Source: Pseudorhodobacter antarcticus
Lineage (GTDB): Bacteria; Pseudomonadota; Alphaproteobacteria; Rhodobacterales; Rhodobacteraceae
DNA length: 10,869 nt
Direction: 5' to 3'
Assembly (NCBI GenBank): GCA_945861995.1
Contig: CAMAWZ010000054.1
Span: 1 to 10,869, forward strand
The notes under the pieces were generated by a model. That model was given only the letters and a program-made list of their open reading frames with translations, was not told the DNA's origin and did not search any database. Every line of letters begins with the position of its first letter. Position 1 is the first letter of the stretch. Positions 1 through 7,370 of this stretch are shown here, piece after piece. The position numbers were made by a program, and so were the translations under genes.

Positions 1-2438
1 CCATTCACACATGGCGCGCGCATGGGTATGCCCAGCTTGTCCACTTCGCGTTTATAAACGGCCAGTTTATCGGTTAAATGAATGTCGCAGTTCATCACAG
101 CGGCCATGAATTCAACGGGGTAATTGGCCTTTAAATAAGCCGTCTGATAGGACACCACCGCATAGGCCGCAGCGTGCGATTTGTTGAACCCATAGTTGGC
201 GAATTTTTCCAACAGATCAAACACTTCGCCCGATTTTGTCGCCGAGACGCCGTGCGTCTTTGCCGCGCCTTCCATAAACTTTGGCCGCTCTTTAGCCATT
301 TCTTCGGCGATCTTTTTACCCATCGCGCGGCGCAGCAAATCGGCCCCGCCAAGGGAATACCCCCCCATCACCTGCGCGATTTGCATCACCTGTTCTTGAT
401 AGACGATGATGCCTTGGGTTTCGGCCAAGATATGGTCAATCGTCGGATGCAGAGATTCAAGCGCGCGCTGGCCGTTCTTCACCTCGCAATAGGTGGGGAT
501 ATTCTCCATCGGGCCCGGGCGATACAGGGCAACCAGTGCCACGATATCCTCGATACAGGTGGGTTTCATGCGCCGCAGCGCGTCCATCATACCGCTGGAT
601 TCCACCTGAAACACAGCCACAGTTTTTGCGCTGGCGTACAGATCATAGGTTGGCTGATCGTCCAGCGGGATCAGGCTGATGTCGATATTTACCCCGCGCC
701 GCGACAAAAGATGCAGCGCGTTTTGAATGACGGTCAGGGTTTTCAGGCCCAGAAAGTCGAATTTCACCAGCCCCGCTGCCTCGACCCATTTCATGTTGAA
801 CTGGGTGGCGGGCATGTCAGATCGCGGGTCTTGATACAGGGGCACAAGTTCGTCCAATGGCCGATCGCCAATCACCACGCCTGCGGCATGGGTCGATGCG
901 TTGCGATACAGCCCTTCGATCTGCGCGCCATAGTTCAAAAGGCGTGCGACCACCTCTTCGCGGGCCGCCTCGCGCAGGCGCGGCTCGTCCGCCAGCGCCT
1001 TGGTGATGGATACGGGTTTCACCCCTTCCAGCGGGATCAGTTTGGACAGGCGGTCAACCTGCCCGTATGGCAGTTGCAGCACCCGCCCCACATCGCGCAC
1101 AGCGGCCTTAGAGAGCAGCGCGCCAAAGGTGATAATCTGGCCCACACGGTCGCGCCCGTATTTACCCTGCACATACTGGATCACCTCCTCGCGGCGATCC
1201 ATGCAAAAGTCGATATCAAAGTCGGGCATCGACACGCGTTCGGGGTTTAGGAAACGTTCGAACAGCAGGGCATAGCGCAGCGGGTCAAGATCGGTGATGG
1301 TCAGCGCATAGGCCACAAGCGAACCCGCCCCCGACCCGCGCCCTGGCCCCACGGGAATGCCCTGTTCTTTGGCCCATTTGATAAAATCGGCGACGATCAG
1401 GAAATAACCTGGAAAACCCATGTTGATGATGACGTCCAGCTCAAAGTCCAACCGCGCCGTGTAATCTTCCACACTTGCGGCATGAGGGATCACAGCCAGC
1501 CGCGCCTTCAGGCCAGCATGAGCTTGGCGGCGCAATTCTTCAACCTCGTCATCGGCAAATCGGGGCAGAATTGGCTTGCGTTTATAGGCTGCAAAGGCGC
1601 AGCGGCGGGCGATTTCGATGGTGTTTTCCAGCGCCTCGGGCAGATCGGCGAACAGGGCGGCCATTTCCGCCTCGGTCTTGAAATAATGCTGCGGGGTCAG
1701 GCGGCGGCGCGGGGTTTGCTGATCGACATAGGCGCCTTCAGCAATGCAAATCAGCGCGTCATGCGCCTCGTACATTTTGGATTCGGGGAAATAGACATCA
1801 TTGGTGGCAACAATGGGCAGGCCCATTTCATAGGCGAGATCCAGCATCGGCGCTTCGGTTTGTGCCTCGGCATCGGGCAGGGAATCGTCCCCACTATTGC
1901 CCGTGGGGTGGCGCTGCAATTCCACATACAATCGCTGCGGAAAGGCCGCTGTCAGCGCGCGCATCAAATCATTTGCGCGCGGCATTTGGCCCGCGCGGAT
2001 CAGCCGCCCCAAGGGGCCATCGCTGCCCCCTGTCAGGCAGATCAGGCCCGCCGAATGGGCGGTAAGTTCCGCCATCGTCACCTGCGGCAACTGCCCGCCC
2101 TTGCCGATATAAAGGGCCGAGTTCAGCTTCATTAGGTTCATATAACCCGCCTCATTCTGCGCCAGTAAAACAATGGGCGCAGGCGCGCGGGGGGGCGCGC
2201 CAAGGGGGGCAGGATCATAAGCCAGCGAGATTTGACAGCCGACGATGGGCTGCACGCCCGCGTCTTTGGCCGATACCGAAAACTCTAATGCGGCGAATAG
2301 GTTATTGGTATCGGTCACAGCCACGGCAGGCATCTGATGCTTGACGCACAGCTTGATCAGCGCTTTCAACGGAACCGCGCCTTCCAAAAGGGAATGCTCG
2401 GTATGGGTGCGCAGGTGGATGAATCGCGGCTGGGGCAT
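1..2438 (-). CDS. dnaE: DNA polymerase III alpha subunit, partial (C-terminus beyond left edge)
   Basis: This is the catalytic subunit of the replicative DNA polymerase III holoenzyme, which does leading- and lagging-strand synthesis at the replication fork. The 812 codons present read without a stop or frameshift. Usual DnaE length is about 1160-1180 residues, so roughly 350 C-terminal residues (late fingers, beta-clamp-binding, OB and tau-binding regions) lie outside. The N-terminal PHP domain begins PRFIHLRTHTEHSLLEG (residues 4-20), which aligns with the E. coli start and fixes the ATG at 2438. The catalytic metal-binding aspartates are in MPDFDIDF (D406 and D408, matching E. coli D401 and D403) and in VKFDFLGL (D561, matching D555). 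Other hallmarks are GPGRGSGAGSLVAYAL (364-379), RNASTHAAGVVI (512-523) and GFNKSHAAAYA (750-760). The ribosome binding site is weak, only a purine-rich GGATAGG about 11 bases upstream. It is transcribed away from the xdh operon. Family, start and frame are clear from direct reading. Confidence 0.97.
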   Translation of the reverse strand, partial: MPQPRFIHLRTHTEHSLLEGAVPLKALIKLCVKHQMPAVAVTDTNNLFAALEFSVSAKDAGVQPIVGCQISLAYDPAPLGAPPRAPAPIVLLAQNEAGYMNLMKLNSALYIGKGGQLPQVTMAELTAHSAGLICLTGGSDGPLGRLIRAGQMPRANDLMRALTAAFPQRLYVELQRHPTGNSGDDSLPDAEAQTEAPMLDLAYEMGLPIVATNDVYFPESKMYEAHDALICIAEGAYVDQQTPRRRLTPQHYFKTEAEMAALFADLPEALENTIEIARRCAFAAYKRKPILPRFADDEVEELRRQAHAGLKARLAVIPHAASVEDYTARLDFELDVIINMGFPGYFLIVADFIKWAKEQGIPVGPGRGSGAGSLVAYALTITDLDPLRYALLFERFLNPERVSMPDFDIDFCMDRREEVIQYVQGKYGRDRVGQIITFGALLSKAAVRDVGRVLQLPYGQVDRLSKLIPLEGVKPVSITKALADEPRLREAAREEVVARLLNYGAQIEGLYRNASTHAAGVVIGDRPLDELVPLYQDPRSDMPATQFNMKWVEAAGLVKFDFLGLKTLTVIQNALHLLSRRGVNIDISLIPLDDQPTYDLYASAKTVAVFQVESSGMMDALRRMKPTCIEDIVALVALYRPGPMENIPTYCEVKNGQRALESLHPTIDHILAETQGIIVYQEQVMQIAQVMGGYSLGGADLLRRAMGKKIAEEMAKERPKFMEGAAKTHGVSATKSGEVFDLLEKFANYGFNKSHAAAYAVVSYQTAYLKANYPVEFMAAVMNCDIHLTDKLAVYKREVDKLGIPMRAPCVN

Positions 2439-2642
2439 TGGGGCAGCCTATCCAATGGGCAGGGCAAGGGAAAGGCGCATCATTATGCGGGATTTGCGAA
2501 AAGTGATATCGGCAACGCCCCAAAGGTAATGCTTGCCAGAAGCGGCTTTGCAATGCTTGATGTCAAAACGCCGCGCCCCCGTTTTACGCCGCATCGGATG
2601 GGGGCCACAGGGCGAATGCAAAAGAAGGCGGCGAGGCTGACC
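2439..2642. promoter_or_regulatory. Divergent intergenic region between dnaE and xdhA
   Basis: These 204 bases separate the two divergent start codons and must hold the promoter of dnaE and probably that of the xdh operon. No strong sigma-70 pair is visible in either direction. Weak candidates are CATAAT read on the minus strand (2482-2487) as a -10 for dnaE, and TTGATG (2557-2562) followed by TTTTAC (2582-2587) as an over-spaced pair for xdhA. The clearest structure is a direct repeat of AATGCTTG at 2528-2535 and 2552-2559, listed separately. There is also a short CGCAT/ATGCG inverted repeat at 2476-2489. The plus-strand reading frame of xdhA happens to stay open across the region, but it shows no family similarity upstream of 2643. 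The role as a promoter region is inferred from gene orientation; the exact sites are uncertain. Confidence 0.6.
2528..2559. repeat. Direct repeat AATGCTTG x2, candidate operator upstream of xdhA
   Basis: AATGCTTG occurs at 2528-2535 and again at 2552-2559, with starts 24 bases apart, which is a little over two helical turns. The block also carries CAAAG (2521-2525) and its inverse CTTTG (2546-2550). The second copy ends 83 bases before the xdhA start, a suitable position for binding a regulator of purine catabolism. No regulator gene is visible in the window and the motif does not match an operator that I recognise. A chance repeat cannot be excluded. Confidence 0.35.
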
Positions 2643-4079
2643 ATGACCGAAGTTGCGTTTTTGCTGAACGGAACACAGGTTGTGCTAACGGGGGTTTCCC
2701 CCACACGCACGCTTTTGGACTATCTGCGCGAAGACCGCGCGCTGTGCGGCACTAAGGAAGGCTGCAATGAAGGCGATTGCGGTGCCTGCACAGTCATTGT
2801 CAAAGGCGGCGACGGCGCAAAGGCGCTGAACGCCTGCATCTTGTTCCTGCCGCAACTGCATGGCAAAGCCGTTCGCACAGTGGAGGGGATCGCCGCCCCT
2901 GATGGCACCCCCCACCCTGTGCAGCGCGAAATGCACCGCCATCACGGCAGTCAATGTGGGTTTTGCACACCTGGATTTGTCGCCTCGATGGCCGCCGCTC
3001 ATTTGAACGGCGACATTGATCACGACACCACCCTTGCAGGCAACCTGTGCCGCTGCACAGGCTATGCGCCCATCATCCGCGCCGCCCGCGCCGCCGAATC
3101 CGCGCCTGTGCCTGATCATATGAAAACGGATGCGGCTTTCATTTTGGCACAAATACCTAAGCCTGCGAAGCAAAGCTTCGCAGGCAAGGGGGTGGGCGGC
3201 CCGCGCGAGGGGGAAGACAGCCCCCTTTCGCTGCGCCCGCAAACCATTGCCGAATTGGCAAGCTGGTATGCCGCCCACCCTGATGCCACGCTGATCGGCG
3301 GGGCCACGGATGTGGGGCTGTGGGTGAACAAACTGCACCGCGATTTACCCAAAACCGCCTTTTTAAATGGCATTGCCGAAATGGCGCAGATCATCGATTT
3401 GGGCGATACTTTGCACATCGGCGCGGGTGTGACGATTGAATCGCTGCGGATTGCGATGGGCGCGCATCACCCCAGCTTTGCCGAACTTTTGCGCCGCTAT
3501 GCCAGCACGCAAATTCGCAATGCTGCCACCATCGGCGGAAATATCGCCAATGGATCCCCCATTGGTGATGGCCCGCCCGCGCTGATCGCGCTGGGGGCGG
3601 TGTTGCATTTGCGCCAAGGAGAGGCAACGCGCGATGTGCCGCTGGAGGGTTTCTTTCTAGACTACCGCAAACAAGACCGCCGTTTGGGCGAGTTTGTGAC
3701 TGGCGTGACGATACCCAAATCTGCGCCAAATCTGCGCTGTTACAAAATCTCGAAACGCTTTGATCAGGATATTTCTGCTGTCTGCGGCTGTTTCAATATT
3801 GAAACGCATGGCGGCACCGTTACGGCCGCGCGCATTGCTTTTGGCGGTATGGCGGGCATACCCAAGAGGGCGGCGGCAGTTGAGGGGGCGCTGATTGGGC
3901 AATTCCTAAACCCCGAAACCGCTGCCCAAATCGCCCCGCTTATGGAGCGCGATTTTACACCGCTGTCGGATATGCGCGCCTCGGCCGCCTATCGGCTGAC
4001 CACCGCGCAGAACTTATTGATCCGCTATGCGCATGACCTGGCGGGCGCGAAAACGTCGGTCATGGAGGTGCGGGTATGA
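2643..4079 (+). CDS. xdhA: Xanthine dehydrogenase small subunit (2Fe-2S and FAD)
   Basis: With XdhB this forms the cytoplasmic alpha2beta2 xanthine dehydrogenase, which oxidises hypoxanthine to xanthine and urate with NAD+ as acceptor. XdhA carries the electron-transfer part. The plant-type ferredoxin domain has the first 2Fe-2S ligands C41, C46, C49 (GCNEGDCGACTV) and C65. The second cluster uses C105, C108 (QCGFCTPG) and C136, C138 (NLCRCTGY). The FAD domain follows, with TLIGGATDVGLWV at about 217-229 and ATIGGNIANGSPIGDGPPA near 297-315. The CO-dehydrogenase flavoprotein C-terminal domain covers about residues 365-470, including RCYKISKRFDQDISAV. At 478 aa it is somewhat longer than R. 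capsulatus XdhA (about 460), and the extra residues lie in the linker near 173-190, where the DNA has a perfect inverted repeat. The ATG at 2643 is chosen because GAGG (2633-2636) stands six bases before it and because homology begins there; an in-frame ATG at 2616 is less likely. It overlaps xdhB by four bases. Confidence 0.96.
   Translation: MTEVAFLLNGTQVVLTGVSPTRTLLDYLREDRALCGTKEGCNEGDCGACTVIVKGGDGAKALNACILFLPQLHGKAVRTVEGIAAPDGTPHPVQREMHRHHGSQCGFCTPGFVASMAAAHLNGDIDHDTTLAGNLCRCTGYAPIIRAARAAESAPVPDHMKTDAAFILAQIPKPAKQSFAGKGVGGPREGEDSPLSLRPQTIAELASWYAAHPDATLIGGATDVGLWVNKLHRDLPKTAFLNGIAEMAQIIDLGDTLHIGAGVTIESLRIAMGAHHPSFAELLRRYASTQIRNAATIGGNIANGSPIGDGPPALIALGAVLHLRQGEATRDVPLEGFFLDYRKQDRRLGEFVTGVTIPKSAPNLRCYKISKRFDQDISAVCGCFNIETHGGTVTAARIAFGGMAGIPKRAAAVEGALIGQFLNPETAAQIAPLMERDFTPLSDMRASAAYRLTTAQNLLIRYAHDLAGAKTSVMEVRV
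3156..3190. repeat. Perfect 11-bp inverted repeat inside xdhA
   Basis: The arms GCCTGCGAAGC (3161-3171) and GCTTCGCAGGC (3175-3185) are perfect complements around an AAA loop. After a two-base mismatch on each side the pairing resumes for three more pairs (CCT 3156-3158 with GGG 3188-3190, one of them a wobble). It lies in the coding sequence for residues 173-181 of XdhA, in the linker between the iron-sulfur and FAD domains. There is no T-run after it, so it is not a typical intrinsic terminator. It resembles a small palindromic repeat element inserted in frame, but this is inferred; only one copy is seen in the window. Confidence 0.8.
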
Positions 4080-6424
4080 GCATTGGCGCCCCCCTTCCCC
4101 ACGACAGCGCCCTGATGCAACTGGCGGGATCGGCGCGCTATACCGATGATATTCCCCTGCCTGCGGGCGCGCTGCATTTGGCCTTTGGCCTGTCAACATG
4201 CGCCCATGGCACGATCACGGCGATGGATTTAGCCGCCGTGCGTGCAAGCGAGGGTGTGGCGGCGGTGCTGTCCTATTTGGATTGGCCCGCGTCCCTGCCG
4301 CCAGAAATGCCCGATTGCAGCCCGTCTGCACATGACGAGCCGCTCTTGTCCACAGGCCGTGTGCATTACATGGGCCAGCCTGTGTTTTTGGTCATTGCCA
4401 CCGCGCACCATTTGGCGCGGCGTGCGGCTGCGAAGGCCAAGATCACCTATGCCCCATTGCCTGCGATTTTAAGTATCGACGATGCGCTGGCGGCAAACTC
4501 TCGGTTTGAGCAAGGGCCGATTGTCTGGGCCAAGGGCGATGCAAGCGCTGCCATAAACGCAGCCCCGCACGTGGTGGAAGGCGTGTTTAATGTGGGCGGG
4601 CAAGAGCATTTCTATCTTGAAGGCCAAGTTGCCGCCGCGCTGCCGCTGGAAGGGGGGGATTTTCATATCTATTCCTCTACCCAGCACCCAAGCGAGATTC
4701 AGCACAAAGTCGCCCATGCCTTTCATCTGCCCATGTCGGCCGTGCGGGTCGAGGTGCGGCGCATGGGGGGCGGGTTTGGCGGCAAGGAAAGCCAAGGCAA
4801 CGCGCTGGCCATTGCCTGCGCCATCGGGGCGCGCCTGACAGGGCGGCCTTGCAAAATGCGTTATGACCGCGACGATGATATGATGATTACGGGCAAGCGG
4901 CATGATTGCCGCATTGCTTACCGCGCGGGGCATGATGACGACGGGCGGCTGATCGGGCTGGAGTTCACCCATTATTTCCGCTGCGGCTGGGCGCAAGACC
5001 TATCCTTGCCCGTGGCCGACCGCGCCATGCTGCACAGCGATAACTGCTACCACATCCCGCATGTCGCCATCACCAGCCACCGTCTAAAAACCAACACTCA
5101 AAGCGCCACCGCCTTTCGCGGCTTTGGCGGCCCACAAGGGATGATTGGGATGGAACGGGTGATAGATCATATCGCCTTTGCCGTGGGGCGTGACCCCAGC
5201 GCGGTGCGCAGCCTGAACTTTTATCGCGGGGCATCAGCGGCGGGTGCCTCCGGCGGAGGTATTTTAGCCAAAGTGAAAGAGGTGCAGACAACGCCTTTTC
5301 ATATGCCAGTTGAGGATTTCGTGGGCGATGAAATTGTCGCGCGGCTGGAGGAAACGTCGGAATATGGCGCGCGCAAAGCCGAAATTGCAGCATGGAATGC
5401 GGCAAGCCCGCTATTGAAGCGCGGCATTGCCCTGACGCCTGTGAAATTTGGCATTTCCTTTACGTTGACATGGCTGAACCAAGCGGGGGCTTTGGTGCAT
5501 GTGTATCAAGACGGGTCGGTGCAGCTCAACCATGGCGGCACGGAAATGGGCCAAGGATTGAACCAAAAGGTGGCGCAAGTGGTGGCGGGGGTGTTTGGGC
5601 TGGACACGGGGGCTGTGAAGATCACTGCAACCGATACCGCCAAAGTGCCCAATACCAGCGCCACGGCGGCCAGTTCGGGCAGTGATCTGAACGGGATGGC
5701 GGCGCGTAATGCGGCGCAAACCATCCGCGCGCGGATGGCCGAGTTTTTGGCGGGCAAGATGGGGGTGGGCGCAGATGCGGTGCTGTTCGAGGGCGGCCAA
5801 GTGCGCGCGGGCGGCGAGGTTTTCGGCTTTGCTCAAGTGGCCGCTTGGGCCTATCAGGCGCGGGTGAGCCTGTCGTCCACGGGCTATTACGCCACGCCCA
5901 AAATCACATGGGATAGGGTAAAGGGGCGCGGGCGGCCGTTTTTGTATTTCGCCTATGGCGCAGCGGTGACCGAAGTGGTGATCGACACGCTAACGGGCGA
6001 GAACCGCATTTTGCGCGCAGATATGCTGCATGATACGGGCAGCCCGCTGAACCCTGCTTTGGATATTGGCCAGATCGAGGGGGCTTACGTCCAAGGCGCG
6101 GGATGGCTGACGATGGAGGAATTGGTTTGGGATGCAAAGGGCGCGCTTAAAACCCACGCGCCTAGCACCTATAAAATACCTGCCTGCGCAGATCGCCCTG
6201 CGGTGTTTAATGTTGATTTGTGGAACCGCCCCAACCGCGAAGATACTATCGGGCGCAGCAAGGCGGTGGGCGAGCCGCCCTTTATGCTGGGGATTTCGGC
6301 GTTTTTCGCACTGCGGGATGCGGTGGCGGCCTGCGGGGATGGGTCGCGCTATCCAAGTATGGATGCGCCTGCCACGCCAGAGCGGATTTTGGCCGCTGTG
6401 CAGGAGCAGCAGAAACATGTTTGA
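4076..6424 (+). CDS. xdhB: Xanthine dehydrogenase large subunit (molybdenum cofactor)
   Basis: This is the catalytic subunit, binding the molybdopterin cofactor where purine hydroxylation occurs. At 782 aa it is close to the R. capsulatus subunit (about 777). The N-terminal a/b hammerhead domain covers roughly residues 15-135. Molybdenum-site residues can be matched to those of bovine and R. capsulatus enzyme: Q203 in SSTQHPSE, E238 in GGGFGGKESQ (E802 bovine, E232 R. capsulatus), R316 in VADRAMLH (R880, R310), the substrate-stacking F350 in AFRGFGGPQG (F914), the KFGISFT loop at 457-463, and the catalytic base E733 in VGEPPFML (E1261, E730). HGGTEMGQGLN is the conserved cofactor-contact segment. 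E and R at positions 238 and 316 mark it as xanthine dehydrogenase, not aldehyde oxidase. The start overlaps the xdhA stop (ATGA) and is preceded by GGAGG (4064-4068), itself within the last codons of xdhA, so the two subunits are translationally coupled. Nothing is missing. Confidence 0.97.
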   Translation: MSIGAPLPHDSALMQLAGSARYTDDIPLPAGALHLAFGLSTCAHGTITAMDLAAVRASEGVAAVLSYLDWPASLPPEMPDCSPSAHDEPLLSTGRVHYMGQPVFLVIATAHHLARRAAAKAKITYAPLPAILSIDDALAANSRFEQGPIVWAKGDASAAINAAPHVVEGVFNVGGQEHFYLEGQVAAALPLEGGDFHIYSSTQHPSEIQHKVAHAFHLPMSAVRVEVRRMGGGFGGKESQGNALAIACAIGARLTGRPCKMRYDRDDDMMITGKRHDCRIAYRAGHDDDGRLIGLEFTHYFRCGWAQDLSLPVADRAMLHSDNCYHIPHVAITSHRLKTNTQSATAFRGFGGPQGMIGMERVIDHIAFAVGRDPSAVRSLNFYRGASAAGASGGGILAKVKEVQTTPFHMPVEDFVGDEIVARLEETSEYGARKAEIAAWNAASPLLKRGIALTPVKFGISFTLTWLNQAGALVHVYQDGSVQLNHGGTEMGQGLNQKVAQVVAGVFGLDTGAVKITATDTAKVPNTSATAASSGSDLNGMAARNAAQTIRARMAEFLAGKMGVGADAVLFEGGQVRAGGEVFGFAQVAAWAYQARVSLSSTGYYATPKITWDRVKGRGRPFLYFAYGAAVTEVVIDTLTGENRILRADMLHDTGSPLNPALDIGQIEGAYVQGAGWLTMEELVWDAKGALKTHAPSTYKIPACADRPAVFNVDLWNRPNREDTIGRSKAVGEPPFMLGISAFFALRDAVAACGDGSRYPSMDAPATPERILAAVQEQQKHV

Positions 6425-7370
6425 CCGCCGCGCCCTTGCCAGTGCGATTGCGGCCCACGGCCCCGTGGCGCGGGTTGTCTTGGCTGAAGTCAAGGGAAGC
6501 GCGCCGCGCGAAGTGGGGGCGGCCATGCTGGTTTGGGCCGACCCGAGCAAGGATGGCGGGCAAAACGGGACTATAGGCGGCGGCGCGCTGGAGTTTCAGG
6601 CGGCGGCGGGCGCGCGCGATATGCTGGCCGCTGGCGAGATTTTGCGCAGTGATGCCGTGCCGCTTGGCCCCAACCTTGGGCAATGCTGCGGCGGGGCGGT
6701 GCGTTTGCTGACGGAAGTGTTTCATGCGGCCCCCGCAGATGGCCTGGCCTTTGCGCGGCCCATTTCAAACAATGCAGGCCCAATGCCGCTGGCCATTGCG
6801 CGCGCGCAGGCAGCCGCACGTCAGGGGCAAAAGGTGCAAGCGGGGCTGCATCAGGGCTGGTTTATTGAACCGTTTTCTGCGCCCAAAACCCCCGTTTGGG
6901 TTTGGGGGGCGGGGCATGTGGGGCGCGCGATTGTGGGCGTTATGGCCCCCCTGCCCGAAGTGGAAATCACCTGGATCGATACAGATTTGGCGCGCTTTCC
7001 AGATGTCATTGCGGGCGGGGTGCGCGCCTTGCCTGCGGCGGATATTACCCGCGCTGTTGCGCTGGCCCCGACGGATGCTTATCACGTCATTTTGACCTTT
7101 TCCCATGCTTTGGATTTGGCGCTGTGTGATGGGTTGCTGCGGCAGGGGTTTGCCGCTTGCGGGTTGATCGGATCGGCAACCAAAAGGGCGCGGTTTCGGG
7201 CGCGACTGGCAGCGCTTGGCCATGGGCCTGCCGATATTTCGCGCATTATGTGCCCAATTGGTGAGCCTGCCCTTGGAAAACATCCCCAAGCCATTGCCAT
7301 TGGCGTGGCCGCCCGCATGATGGCGCACATGGCCGCAGCGCCTATAATGCATAAGGAGGCGCGCGCATGA
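6417..7370 (+). CDS. xdhC: Xanthine dehydrogenase accessory protein (Moco sulfuration/insertion chaperone)
   Basis: XdhC binds molybdenum cofactor, promotes exchange of its oxo ligand for a terminal sulfur together with a NifS-type cysteine desulfurase, and delivers the mature cofactor to XdhB; it is not part of the final enzyme. The 317-residue protein has the usual two parts. The N-terminal part carries GSAPREVGAAMLV (27-39), IGGGALEFQ (53-61) and GQCCGGAV (88-95) with the paired cysteines of the cofactor-binding region. The C-terminal part is a Rossmann-like domain starting VWVWGAGHVGRAIV (160-173) and ending with the family motif CPIG....GKHP (279-290) followed by IAIGVAARMM. The start is ATG 6417, which overlaps the end of xdhB by eight bases and is preceded by AGGAG at 6402-6406. 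The stop overlaps the next gene as ATGA. Gene order xdhA-xdhB-xdhC is the same as in R. capsulatus. Confidence 0.95.
   Translation: MFDRRALASAIAAHGPVARVVLAEVKGSAPREVGAAMLVWADPSKDGGQNGTIGGGALEFQAAAGARDMLAAGEILRSDAVPLGPNLGQCCGGAVRLLTEVFHAAPADGLAFARPISNNAGPMPLAIARAQAAARQGQKVQAGLHQGWFIEPFSAPKTPVWVWGAGHVGRAIVGVMAPLPEVEITWIDTDLARFPDVIAGGVRALPAADITRAVALAPTDAYHVILTFSHALDLALCDGLLRQGFAACGLIGSATKRARFRARLAALGHGPADISRIMCPIGEPALGKHPQAIAIGVAARMMAHMAAAPIMHKEARA

Noticed and set aside
174..1250. A 358-codon plus-strand open frame opposite dnaE
   Set aside because: It is antisense to a clear dnaE reading frame with intact catalytic motifs, and its translation is rich in His, Gln and Arg with no recognisable domain. 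Long antisense frames are common in GC-rich coding DNA.
2337..2642. N-terminal extension of xdhA by 102 codons up to an ATG at 2337
   Set aside because: The frame is open, but the first part would overlap the dnaE start on the other strand, the added residues match nothing in the XdhA family, and a proper Shine-Dalgarno sequence precedes the ATG at 2643.
7343..7348. Perfect TATAAT before the ABC ATPase, a possible internal promoter
   Set aside because: There is no acceptable -35 at 16-18 bases upstream, and a start site about seven bases downstream would fall within the AAGGAGG at 7353-7359, removing the ribosome binding site. Chance within the xdhC coding sequence is more likely.
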